NCBI RefSeq assembly: GCF_000006565.2
Contig: NC_031474.1
Location: 3,755,662 to 3,819,661 of the forward strand
Direction: 5' to 3'
Length of the DNA: 64,000 nt
Source: Toxoplasma gondii ME49
Lineage: Eukaryota > Apicomplexa > Conoidasida > Eucoccidiorida > Sarcocystidae
This document shows, one piece after another, positions 1 through 11,100 of the stretch. How positions within the stretch are numbered: position 1 is the first letter of the stretch; each line of letters begins with the position of its first letter. The notes under the pieces are model-generated. The model was not told the origin of the DNA and did no database searches. It worked only from the letters and a program-made list of their open reading frames with translations. Both the position numbers and the translations under genes were made by a program.

Positions 1-1173
1 AGCGGAAACTGCTTGGGGATCCTTGCGTAGTTCGCTGCGGGAAGATTTGGGGTTGGCTGTGGGTCTGCACTTGGCGGGTTCTGCGGCAGTTGCGGTCACT
101 TTTTTGTCTTCGTGAACGAGTATGTGAGATGGCTCTGTAAACTCGACTTTTTCCATGGGTTTCCGTGGAAGTGATGTGAGGCAAACTTTGGCGCTTAAAA
201 TGCATGGCCGTGTAAAATTGCTCGAGTATGGATGACGGGCTCATGTTGTTTGTGCAGCGGCCGTCTAAACTGTCTTTACATTGGTAAAAGAAAGGATCCA
301 TAAAGATCAAGAGGGGAACGTGAATAGATCAAAGAGACAGATAGAAAAAAGCCGTAGGCGTTAGCGATTGCATTCATGGGTGAAAATAACTCGGTGTAGA
401 CATACGAGACTGTGGAATTGTAGACCAGCGGATATTCAGCCACACAGTGACAAATAGATTACTACATATGGCCGTACACCGGCATACTCACAGACAACTG
501 AGATTATCTGGAAGAGAGATCGTAAATGGTTTACGAAGTTGGGTGCAGCAACAAGCACAGATAATGCACGCACCCTGCCTGTAAAATCTCGTGACACTAC
601 GCGGCCTCATGTATCGCCACTGGTTTCTACCGTAAACCCACAGGTTTGTCTGAAAAGATGAACGGGTAAAGCACCTGGAAGCTTCTCGGCTCCCTGGACG
701 TTCATGGTTTGTGTGGAGTTTGGAATGACAAACTGTAACCGTTTTGGCGGCTTCATTGTGCGGACACTGAGTACGGACACAGATGCAATCTGCCGGTCGC
801 ACTGTGAAGGGACCACGGAACGAAAGAGAAAGTTCTCCATGAACTCTGATTCCATAGTTCTGGCAAGGACCATCTCTGAATGTATCTTGGCAACCTCAAG
901 AAAGCGGATGCCGCCCATATTCATACAATTTGGAACTACGTGGAGCTAAGTCTGTGACCATACTGTGTTTTCGATAGACGCGACGCCCCATACACACAAT
1001 TTCCCCCCTGTAATGTCGTAGCGCTTGCAGTTGAATCGTTCATGAAAGCCTGGATCTCCGCCTTTCCGTAAATTTGTTCCTCATCTGGAAGAAATTCGAG
1101 ATGAAGTCAACAAAGCATCGACAGGATCTCAGCGCGGCCGCCTGGTCTGCACATCTTCCCATAGCGCTCTTGC
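1..1173. other. No supported gene; left flank
   Basis: No reading frame here has a convincing start, splice signals or recognisable protein. Short open frames occur on both strands around 490-950 but have no family resemblance and overlap one another. The stretch is most likely intergenic DNA plus the 5' leader of the mL54-like gene to the right. Confidence 0.5.
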
Positions 1174-1190
1174 ATGCAGCCGTTGCATGC
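1171..1190. promoter_or_regulatory. Paired TGCATGC boxes at the mL54-like gene start
   Basis: TGCATGCA at 1171-1178 and TGCATGC at 1184-1190 lie 13 bp apart. TGCATGC is a known over-represented promoter element in T. gondii, attributed to AP2-type factors. The first in-frame ATG (1174) sits inside the first box. This raises the possibility that the boxes are promoter DNA and that translation begins downstream at 1342. Confidence 0.4.
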
Positions 1191-3501
1191 GGCGCTTCCA
1201 TGGCTCAGACACCGAGAATTGTTTGTGTTTTCGCACTCTCTGCGTTGTCAGTTTCGAAGAAGTCATCACAACTTGGGCATTAGCACCAAGGCTTTCCGAA
1301 GCACGCGAATTTCTCCCCGCTTCTTTTCACGGTGCAGATCCATGGCAACGCTGAAACCGCCTCTGGTAACGTCCCCCGGCTGGTCGGTTGTAGCCAGATC
1401 GAGGTCCGTTTCTCTTAGCACTGGTAGAAAAAGTCGTTCTTTGAGCTCGGCTGCTAGCGGAAAGTTGTCTGCTCTGATTCCTTCTGTCTCGTCGTCTCCT
1501 CTTGTTGATTCTGCCGCTGTGCCAACATCACAACAACCAGAGTTGCCTGCCACACCTGCAGGCGGCAAGGACTTGGCTACTTCATGTTCACCTCTCCACG
1601 CTTTGCCGCAGCCGTCTTCTTGCCAGTCTGCGGTTCGGGGAAACCTTTTCAGGAACTCTGCTTTTGCTCACTCGTCACACGCTGGAGCAAACGCTGTTTC
1701 GGAGTCGAAGCTCCCTAATCTATTCCGAGCTGGAGTTTTAGCCACGTCGCTTCAGTCGACAGGTGGTTTTTCAACGAAAAAGGCTCGCGATTTGTCTCGG
1801 ATTGTTCGTCCAGAGGCTGGCGTCGAGGCAAGGTCGCACGAAGGGCGCCCAGCCGGCTTGGTTTCTGTCGGTTTTCGCGCTTTTCCCGTGACTCGCGCGG
1901 CCACGCAGCACTCCACGTTTTCCAGGGCGCTTCGAACCTCCAGATCGTTCTCTTATCTATCCCTGTTGCCTTCTCACTCGTGTGTTTCATGGAGTGAGCA
2001 ACTTGTCTGCGGAAAGGAAGTCCCGTCCTCCGTTGCTTGCCTCCACTCTGCCGCCGAAACGGGCAGCTCGCGTCCCGCCGTTACCCCCAACCGTTCCAGC
2101 ATTGTAATGCAACCTTTCCGATCTGCAGAAGTCTTCCAGTTTTTAAGGAAATACATCCCGCCCTATCAAGAAAAGCTCTGCAAGCAAATTGCGGTTTCTG
2201 GAATGTCAGACTCAGGAGGATCCCGGAGGAGTTTGGACGCTCAAACTGCGAGTTATTATCCCGGACCTGCGGTCTCCCAAGACACTCCGAAAGACCACTC
2301 TTCCATAAAGGTCACATCTTTTGGGGTTTTCCCCCTTTTTCGGCTCTCCTTCCCGCGTCTGTCGCCGAAAAAAAAAGGCGCTGCTGCAGCTGCCGCACAG
2401 AAAACGCAGACGAAGGGGCCCGCAGCCGGCAGCGGCCCAGCTGGTGCCGACCACGTCTTCAACATTTTCAAGGATCTTCCGGACCACAAAATTCTTGAAG
2501 ACAAACATTACCCTGCGTGGCTCTTCACTCTTGACAAACCCGAGAAAACCTACGGCGAACTGGCCATGACCTTCCTCTACGGCGTGGTGAGTAGCGAGGC
2601 TGAGAGTGGCCAAAGTGGCAACGCATCTTCCTGAACCTGATCGTTCTCAAAAGACTCTAGGAGAAATCTTGAGCGTCAGTCTTGCTTTGTCTGCACACAA
2701 ACGTGACGGCCGCCAAGGCGTTTTCGTTCTTGAGAAAGGGTACGGTTTATGTATTATCTGAGGCAAACGTCTACACAGCCGTACCTGTTGTCTCATACCC
2801 GTTGCTTCTAGCCACATGCACGTATCTAGATGGACAGGAAGTTTCTGTGCGAGTTTTCCCGGACAAAAAATATTCTTTACTCTGGAGTTTTCTGCCCATT
2901 CTCAGTGAAACGACGGGCGGTTACAGAGTGCAGAGCCTGACACTGAGAACCATCAGGTTTTCGTTAAGTGCTTTCGAGGATGGTAACTTAGCGATCTCAG
3001 GGTGCGACGATTGGAGAACACTGAATATATCTGTGAGTCTATTCCGGGCTCAGCTGATACGCAAATCGGTTTGCTCCAGATCTAGTATTGTCTCATTACT
3101 TCGCCCTCTGTGCAAATGATCCGCGACCCAGAACTGTATAACTCAAATCGAATAAACAGAGACATTATAGTACCTAAGATACTGAATGTTACTCCAGTTT
3201 TTTTTCTGTGTTGCAGAAAGCTGTGGAGTTGGTGGGAGTATTTCGTGGCTTCTTCCATGCGCCTCGCAGGCAACGACTTTGCGGCGTTTGTTGGACACCC
3301 CGGCGAACGTTTTTCTTGCGAACACGCGCACCTTTGTGTCTGTGTCCATTTGTGCCACTCTTCCAGGGTATTGAAAATGCGACGTTGGACGAGTACCTGC
3401 GGTTTACGCGGCTGCACACGAAGAACCTAATCAAACTGAACAACATGCGCCTGAAGAAATCCAAACGGAGCTCTGTGAAGCCGCTTTTCTGGGATGCCTA
3501 G
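1174..3501 (+). CDS. Mitochondrial ribosomal protein mL54-like, two exons
   Basis: Predicted large-subunit mitoribosome protein of the mL54 (MRPL54/yeast Mrpl37) family, imported into the mitochondrion. Exons are 1174-2586 and 3367-3501. The donor is GTG|GTGAGT, the acceptor TTCCAG|GGT, and the junction is phase 0; the spliced product is 515 residues. The family signal is the last ~85 residues: a His-Tyr-Pro-x-Trp-Leu-Phe box near 430, a Thr-x-x-Glu-Leu stretch, then the basic helix in exon 2 (LHTKNLIKLNNMRLKKSK). The first ~400 residues are Ser/Arg-rich with almost no Asp or Glu at the extreme N-terminus. That suits a mitochondrial leader but is far longer than in animal or yeast homologues. 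The start is uncertain: ATG 1174 and ATG 1342 are in frame and both have weak context. Family assignment is by motif recall, not a search. Confidence 0.72.
3110..3172 (+). repeat. Dispersed repeat, copy A (inside intron)
   Basis: Copy A of a ~40-60 bp element also present at about 19412-19450 and 35135-35197. The shared core is CGCGAYCCAGAACT followed by CAAAT/CAACT and TAAACA. Copies A and C also share the flanking TCTGTGCAAA on the left and ACAGAG on the right. This copy lies in the single intron of the mL54-like gene. Origin unknown. Confidence 0.55.
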
Positions 3502-5952
3502 TAGAAATCCCACTGCGCCTTGGCAGAATTTGAGCTGATACCCCGTGGAACAACTTTTCAAATCCCCATTTCGATTTTTGACGGACTGGCACTCAAATTC
3601 CGACCAAGGAAGGGATGAACCGAAACATTTTGCCCACGTAGCAGTTCTCTTTTTCTCCACAAAATGCGGATGTGCTGACCGGCTGCGCTGGGCGGCATGC
3701 GTTACACCGATCCCAGTATTCTACGCGGATTTCTTGCATATCTTCTGAGTAAGGTTGGCCGCATAAAAAAGGTAAATGCCGTCTTTGCACCAATCTTTGT
3801 TGAGGGTGAAAAAGCGTTCTTTCAAGACCTAACCCCATCGCAGAGCGCATCTCCCACGTGCGCCTCCAAACGATCTTACTACCTGTAAGGGATCTGGACT
3901 TCCGTAGAGCAGCACGCCTGTGCATCTACTTTTCACCAGACCGACAGCCATCGCGACCAATGTGGAATAGCCGTGCTGCCGTCGCATGCCGTAGGATATT
4001 TAATTCCAACACATTCAGCTGTCGTCAGCAGTCCAGTGGAGTGGTGGTGTCCAGCAAGCATACAGAACTTGGTTGTCTGCACCACGTAACCACGTTCAGC
4101 CCCCGTACCCAGCTTTTATCATGTCTCTGTTTAGTCGATAAAACTGGCACCACGAAGTACATCGCGGTCACTCGTGGCCACATTTACGCGAAAATTACAA
4201 CTGAAGCATTCCACTGCCATCTGACTGTCGGAACAGAGGAGATCTCTCCAGTTGAGCGATTGATCATTTCCTCAAACATGTGCTGGTGACCACGAGAAGC
4301 CGCTCGTGTGGTACCACTTACAAAGTGGTAATTGCATGACGTAGCTGTGCGCTTCATGAGGAGTACGCGGGTTCAACTGTCACGAGATGTTGAGGCTCTC
4401 TTGAAGAGCGGAAGAACAGTCGGATATCCCTAGTTAACAACATGTGAAGGACATCTTCACGCACACTTCGTCTGGCCTGTATTGTTTCGGCACCTGAACA
4501 CGTGTTGCATGTCTTTCAGTCTGCTTGTGTTTTTTTTGCCGGGGTGCGCTGGTGACTGTTGGTGCGGTGATGCGCTTTTCTGACCAATATGAAGACTCGG
4601 GGCGTAACAAGAGAGTGGTGGTGCACGGGTGCGGAAGTCGCTCTTTTAAATTCACATTTGTTTTACCTAAGCAAGGAACCAATGGTACGCCCGCAAAGTA
4701 CGGAGAACTTATCGTAGCACGGGGTTTCCGGTCTACAGGCTTCACAGAGGACTGAATTCCACGAGTAAGCTTCCCTCAGCGCTCTCGGGGTGCTCTCGTC
4801 ACACGTGAACGCAATCTAGCACTTGTTTCCGGCACCGCTTTCCGAAGTTACGGAAAAATCAAAGTTCACTGACTTGCCCTCAGCGACGGAGACCTGCCAC
4901 CGTTTCCCCCAACTCGGTCACCCGTTCGCGCGCTTCACGGCCTGGCATAAAATACCGTAAAATCCGCAAGAAATCACCAGTTTTCATGAGGCAGAAGCAG
5001 CTCGAATGTCAGAGGGACTTTCAGACGTTGTTTCCCGGTTATCTGCACGCCTCTGATGCGGAGAATTCAATGAAGAACAGCAGTCTTTCTCGATGCTGGT
5101 CCTGACGACCGAACAGTATATTGACTGCAGCGCGATGGCTGCAGATGTGAGAGTTCATCCATATGCCTTTCTCAACGGGGTTTTCTGACGCGCTGACAAA
5201 AGCTGAGGGAAATCGACGGTTTCGAACAGGCGTCTCTCAGGCGGCAGAGCGCGACTCCTCTAAAAGCTCCCAGTGTCAAGATTGGTGTTTTCTGTGGCGT
5301 GCCCGTGGCGAAAAAGTACCGCAGCTTTTAACCCTGATGAGGACAAATCATCGCTTTGATACACCCGCGCTTTCCTCGATTTCGCATCGTTTTACTGCCG
5401 AACCCTTCACGTGCGGATGACGGAAGGTCAGTGTCTACGAAAAACACTATTAGTCTTCCTTCGTTTAAAAGTGTCTTTTAAACGCCACGCTGATGCCGGG
5501 GGCCAAGTGTTTTTCATGCTCCGTGGAACCATAGGTGGATTCAACGCGGCTCAAGGTCCACACCTCTTCGACGAAATGGAGACCCACAGCTGTAAATGGC
5601 TTCGTGAATATCTTAGGGTGCCTCTTCATTGCCTCAAAAGTGCACAGTGCGTTGTAAGCAAATGGAACTAAAGAGTCGGCTTGCTGCTGCTGTTCACAGC
5701 TGCTTTCTTCGAATGTTGCTGTGCCACAGTGAACCGCCGCAGCTGGGAACCTCCTGCCTGTAGAAGATCGCACTGCACTCCCGGATCTTTACGGTCTGCT
5801 TGCACCTTTTTCTTGCTTCCGCCGTGGATTCCCGGAACGCAGGGTTTTTCATTATGCATCGGGCAAGGAAAATCATTCCTAAACTCGAAATCGTATAAAA
5901 AGCCCTCCGTGTGGGCGCTCCCGGGACACAGCCGTTTCCTCTTCTCAGTGTT

Positions 5953-6193
5953 TCCAGCACTCTTTGCCACTGAAGCTGGACGGCGACCGCACCTCGCGGG
6001 TACTTCTTTTCAGCCGTTTTCGTGGAAACCAGAGTATTTCTTCACTTGTCGAGGAATCACAGGAATATTTTGACTCACTTTCAGCAAGCGGTGTGTGTGT
6101 GCACACGGCAGGGACTCGGGAGTTTCTCGTTTTCGCGGCTTTTCTCCAGCACTCTTTGCCTCGGAAGCTGGACGGAGACTGCACCTCGCGGGT
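5953..6193 (+). repeat. 49-bp direct repeat, two copies 192 bp apart
   Basis: Copies at 5953-6001 and 6145-6193 match at 45 of 49 positions by eye, both running from TCCAGCACTCTTTGCC to CACCTCGCGGGT. They lie about 2 kb upstream of the giant gene's ATG, in DNA with no convincing coding frame, so they may belong to its promoter or leader. Confidence 0.8.
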
Positions 6194-7390
6194 CGCTCTT
6201 GCCCCTCTTCCCCCTTCTCCCGGGAGACCCCGCCGTGAGGCTGCAGACTTCCGAGTCCTGCGGGTAGCTTTGTTTGCTCCTTTTCCGCCGAAACTTTAGT
6301 TTTACGACGCGGGCTCACAAGACTATAACAGTGGAAATCTCCCGCACAAAGAGGCTGCGAATCTCCAAAGAGTGTGTCTTGGCACAGTGCAAGCCTCTTG
6401 CCCCCTCGCGACTGGGTCGGGGTGACGCGACCATCGACGGCAAGGGGTCTGGAGAGAGCGTCTGGTTTTTGGGTCACACACAAACCAGACAAGCACTTGA
6501 GAGTTCCACCCCTCGATGCTGTGATCACTTTCACTTTTCTCGCGGCAAACCCTGGAGCAGGAGCTCAGAAACTCCCCTCCAGCTGCTTCAGTCTTCTCCT
6601 TTCCACAGGGTCATGGCCTGGCCGACCCCAAGCGGCCCCGCCTGCCGTCATATCAGCGTGGATCTGTCTTCTTCGTCCAAGCGGATTTTCTGGGCTGGAG
6701 GGTGGGAGCACCTTCCCCTTTTTGACTGGCGGCAAGAGGCGCCTTGCGGGGCTCCTCTTTTTCGGAAAACGGTGCCTTCTGGACGGGACGTGAGAAAGCA
6801 CCTGTCCCTCTGCGCCGCCGCTCTCGGAGAACGCCACGAATGCCCCGGAACTGGAAAAGGAAGAGCTGACACTTTGCGTCCTTGGAAAACGTCGCCGCCC
6901 GGTGGGGCTGAAAGTGGAAGAGCTTCTTGCCTCCCAAAGCTCTTCAGAATTCTGTCTTCACTCTCAAAGCAGACTGTGCTCCCCGCGCCTTCAAACCCTC
7001 GTGTCCAGAAACTCTAGATCTCTCAATGTAACGGACTGTAACACCGCGCTCGGTGTGCCACGAGCGGCAGCAGCTCGGTTCGTTCTTTTTCATTTGAGAT
7101 CTGAAAAAAGCGTCGAATCGACACAGTCATGTCCCAATTGGCGAAGCCTTCTTCTCCTGCCGGTCTAAACAGCCTTCTCCTCCGGCTCAGCCGCAGGCGT
7201 GAGGTGTCGCGACGTCCGGCTTTTCTGAGGTACCTCCCAAACGAGGCGATTTCGTCCCGACGCGCAAATACGGAGGGCGTCGTTCGCGGATTTCTGAAAG
7301 AGTGCGGAACGCCTCTACGCGTGGACTGGACTCCGGTAAATGTGAACCGAGTCTTTTGTCATGTGACAAGTGGCGCGTTGAAGACGAATT

Positions 7391-7398
7391 TGCATGCA
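7391..7398. promoter_or_regulatory. TGCATGCA box
   Basis: Perfect palindromic TGCATGCA about 725 bp upstream of the giant gene's proposed ATG. The motif matches the T. gondii AP2-type promoter element; function here is inferred. Confidence 0.3.
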
Positions 7399-7964
7399 CC
7401 CACTTCAACATGCCGTTTGCTTGAACGCTGAACGACGAAGCCGACCGCCACAGATCGACTCTGTTGAGGAGGCGTCTTCGCTGACTCCGCGGACGTCGTC
7501 GAGGAGCGCCGGACAGAAATGGAGACAGAACGACGCAAGTTCCGGACGCAGACAGCAGAGTGCAAGTGGAGACAGTCTCTGGCCAAAACGTGTTTCCATG
7601 TCGAGAAGAACCGTTCAGTCGACACACACCAGGCTCTCTCACGCAGTCTGGGGACCTCCCGCCGGGAGGGAGCTTTCGTATTTGACGAGGGTTCGTAAGT
7701 TGAGAGGGCAGGGAGCGACTGGAAAGTCCCGGGGTCTTTTTGACCCTTGAAAGTCACGTAAAGTCTCAAACTGCTCTTAAGAGTGTGGCATATGCGGAGC
7801 TCTTGCAGCGCCCTTTCTCGCCACGCAAACGCCGTTCTCCTCAACCATCTGCGGACGTTGATGGAGAGACTTTGTTTCCTCTGAATCTTCTTCCTCTGCC
7901 TGCTCAAAGACATGTCGACTTCTCCGCTACTCCGCTGTATGTACATCTGGTTGCTGGAACCATG

Positions 7965-7972
7965 TGCATGCA
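7965..7972. promoter_or_regulatory. TGCATGCA box
   Basis: Second perfect TGCATGCA, about 150 bp upstream of the ATG at 8123, at a more typical promoter or leader distance. Confidence 0.35.
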
Positions 7973-8122
7973 GGTAGAAGTTATGTAAAACCAATTTGTC
8001 TCTTGCGCGCCTTGGGGGCTGGGACCCTTCATTCGAGTTCCTGAGCTTTCGCCTTTTTGGATCTTTTTCTTCGCGTCGTACCCCCACCAAATCTCTCGCA
8101 ACTGCCCCGTCTTCTCTACACG

Positions 8123-11100
8123 ATGTCGAACGACGCGAGCTCCTGCGTCGAGCTTCCTTCTCAACCCGTGGAAGACAAGGATATTTTGCTTGCCGCTCCC
8201 GGGGAAGCGCCTCTGCTCTTCGCACCTCGGCCCCGGTCTACCATGTGTCTCTCTTCGCTCGCGGACTTTGCCTCTACCTGTGCGTCGATGCTCGACGGCC
8301 CACACCAGGTTCCTGGCTCCGCGCAAGTGTCTCCCGGGTCGCCTCGAGAGAACGCGAAGGCCTTCCCCTTCTTCCAAAGCAAACAAATCCGCCTTCTCTC
8401 TCCGCCTGCGCAGAGCCGCTGTCGCTGCGTGCTGTCGCCGACTCTCGCCGAAGCGGGCCTGGAGCCCAACGCGCTGCTCCCGCCGCCGCATCCGGCGCCC
8501 GACATGGTCGAGGCCTTCGCGATTGGAGCCCCGAGACACCGGGTGAGAGGCAGGGAAACACTGTTCTCCCTCGAGGGATCGCCTTCGGGCGCCGCGAGCT
8601 CGACACGCCTGCTGTCACCTGGGGCGCCAGAGACACCTCAAGAGGCGAAGCCTTGCTGCGCTGGAGAGATGCTCAAAGTCGGTGGGCCTGTCGCGCCTCT
8701 GGGATTTGAAACGGACCTGGGGCTCGGCGACGGCCAAGAAGAAGGCGGGGCGCGGGCGGCGTGGATGCGGAGCGACGACGGGAGGGCCCCGCTTCGCGAA
8801 GACTTCGAAAGAAGCGACACGACGCAGAAAGTTTTTTTCCAGAAGCGCGAGTCTGTGCTTTTGCTTGAGGTCGGAGACCCAAGGGCCTCGTCTTGGCCCC
8901 GGATTTTGTACTCGTCAGATGAGTTTCCAGAGGCACATTCTACGAACTCGCGCGACTTTTACAGGGAGATAGGCAACGAAAACGCCTTCTCGTCGCCAAA
9001 GAGGACTGCATTTTCATCGCTCTCACGAACTCCAGCGGGGATGGAAGAGACGCTCGTCTCTTCTAGTGCAAACTGGGAGTCCCCAGGTTTTTTCGGCCAA
9101 CCGGGCATCCCTCCCCATGCCACTCCGACACTTTTGACGGAAATATGCGTCGAGAAAAAGGGGCCGCCTGCTCTCCGGGCCCCGCTCTTCAGTGTATATA
9201 CACTGTCTGAGAGCCTCAGGGGACAGGCCCAGGGCCAGGAAGCAAACGTTGGTGTGCCTGGCTACTTTCCTTCGAGAGAAGATACAGATGGTTCGCCTGC
9301 GACGGAAAATAAATCTTTTGGTGTCGAGTTTTCTGAGTCTTTGAAAGTAAGAAAGGAAGACTGCGAAGCCGGGCCTGGAGGTCACCTCGAGAACGCCTCC
9401 CTGCCCCTGCCTCCCTCGCCAACACGCGGGGGGAGAGATCGGCTTATAATTGAAGAAACCCGTCGAGGGCGTCCACACGGAGTCCTGCGTCAAGCGAAAT
9501 CCTTTCCGGCGAGCAATGCCCCGTGTGAGACTCCTGCCGGCCCCAAGGACCAGGCCGGGATGGCTCGACCCTCAGGGACAGACGGCGAGATCCCTCTCGA
9601 CCCGCGTTCTTTTTCTTGGATTTCTCCGCATACTTCGAGTCTCCTTACTTCCATCCCCGATGCATCCTGGGCGCAGGCTACCTCGTCTGTGCGGGAAGAG
9701 GGCGGGACACCGGATTTGAACTTCCTCTCGAGACAACGGCTCTCGCGAGACTCGGTCTCCGCGACCAGCCGCCCCTCAACCCCTTCAAACCGACGAGATC
9801 TGCATGCGTCGCTCCCGCTCGGCGAAGTCTCAGGGGTACAGACACCCCCGTCGGCTGGCTCCGAGGCAGGCGCTTGGGCGTGGCCAGGAGGCGCAGAGAC
9901 AAGTCGAAGCACGCCCAGTCGAGCCACACCTGGTTCAGTTTTCCCGACCTCTGGAGTGTCGACTGCGGAGAATCGACTTCCCCCGCAGCCGCCTTCGGCA
10001 GAGACACCTGTAACACCCCTCGCAGGCAATGCGGCGTTGTTCGTTGTTTGGCCCGCGACCGCCCCAGGGCGTCAAGCGAACCTTTTGCCTACGGTGGCGC
10101 CTCCCGAGTACGCCTGGGATGGAGGCCGCCTGTCCGGCTCGTTTCCATGTACAGTGCAGCTTGAGGGAGGCCAGTATGAGGTCGGAGGCCTGCCGGAGGA
10201 GCAACGCGAAAGACAGCAAGATGTGCTGGAAGGCGAGGCCGGCGACGCAATCGCTGTGTCTTCGGGCGGGACCGGCGGGGCGAGGGAGTCGAGGCGAAGG
10301 CCCGCGAGTCGCAGAGTGGCAAGGCAAAAAGCTCAAGCAGGTGGAGCGGAAGAAGGAGAGAGAGGCGACGTTGAAGGCGGTCGCGAGCGGAGGCGCGGGC
10401 GCCCGCGAAAGGCGTCTCAGAGTGGTTCAGTGCTTGCAAAAACTCGAACTTCCACTCCCGAGAACCAGTGTGTCCAGACCGAAGACAGCGAAGACCTGAG
10501 GCACAGCAAGCCACTCGCGAGGGGCGCTGCCGCGGCGTCGGCCCTCTCGAGCGCAGGCGAAAGAAATCCTGGGCAGCCGCGTCTCTCTCACCTGTCTGCT
10601 GGCGGTAAAAGCGAGACCCGTCCACAGAAGCCTGTGGAGGAACTGCTGCGCCCGAGTTCGCCTGCCGACGGGGCCAAGTTCGGCCTCGACGTGCGGCAGC
10701 CCGCCTCGGAGGCTTTGCGGAGTACGTACACCTGGAGGGCGGGCGGCGAGCTAGCCACGGCGCGTGTCGGGGGAGTCTCGCCTGTCGGGAAAAACGACGC
10801 AGACCAAACGGGGCGCGAGTTCTGTCCACTGTCTGCAACACAGAGTCGCGATGGCTTTCCATTCGACTGCGTCTTTCGGGGTCACGAAAGCGGCGAAGTC
10901 TCAGATTCTCCACGAGTCAGGGAAGAGGCAAAAGTCGTTGCAGAGAACGAGGGCGAGGGCGACGTAGAGCGACCAGCTTCTTCCAGAGTCTCGTGGACAC
11001 ACTCCGACTCGGCGTCTGTCTCCTCGGAGAAATCCAAGACGAGCTTTGATGAATGTGACCAGGCTCCTTCCGCCTCGGGGCGGACGGTCGGGGATGAAGG

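Larger units (their letters stand above)
3502..8122. other. 4.6 kb without a supported gene
   Basis: Probably the 3' flank of the mL54-like gene followed by promoter and long leader of the giant gene starting at 8123. GC content rises after about 5.9 kb, and long open frames appear on both strands between 6.0 and 8.2 kb. The longest on + (6274-7017) opens with TTG, and the minus frames are low-complexity Arg/Ser shadows. A 49-bp direct repeat and two TGCATGCA boxes are annotated separately. Confidence 0.5.

Noticed and set aside
6274..7017. 247-codon + frame upstream of the giant gene
   Set aside because: Starts at TTG, has no domain, and several frames in this GC-rich DNA are open by chance.
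8057..8122. Upstream extension of the giant gene's reading frame
   Set aside because: It opens with TTG, not ATG; the first ATG with a good context is 8123.
7359..8539. Long minus-strand frames at the 5' end of the giant gene
   Set aside because: Arg/Ser-rich shadows with non-ATG or poor starts, antisense to accepted exon 1.
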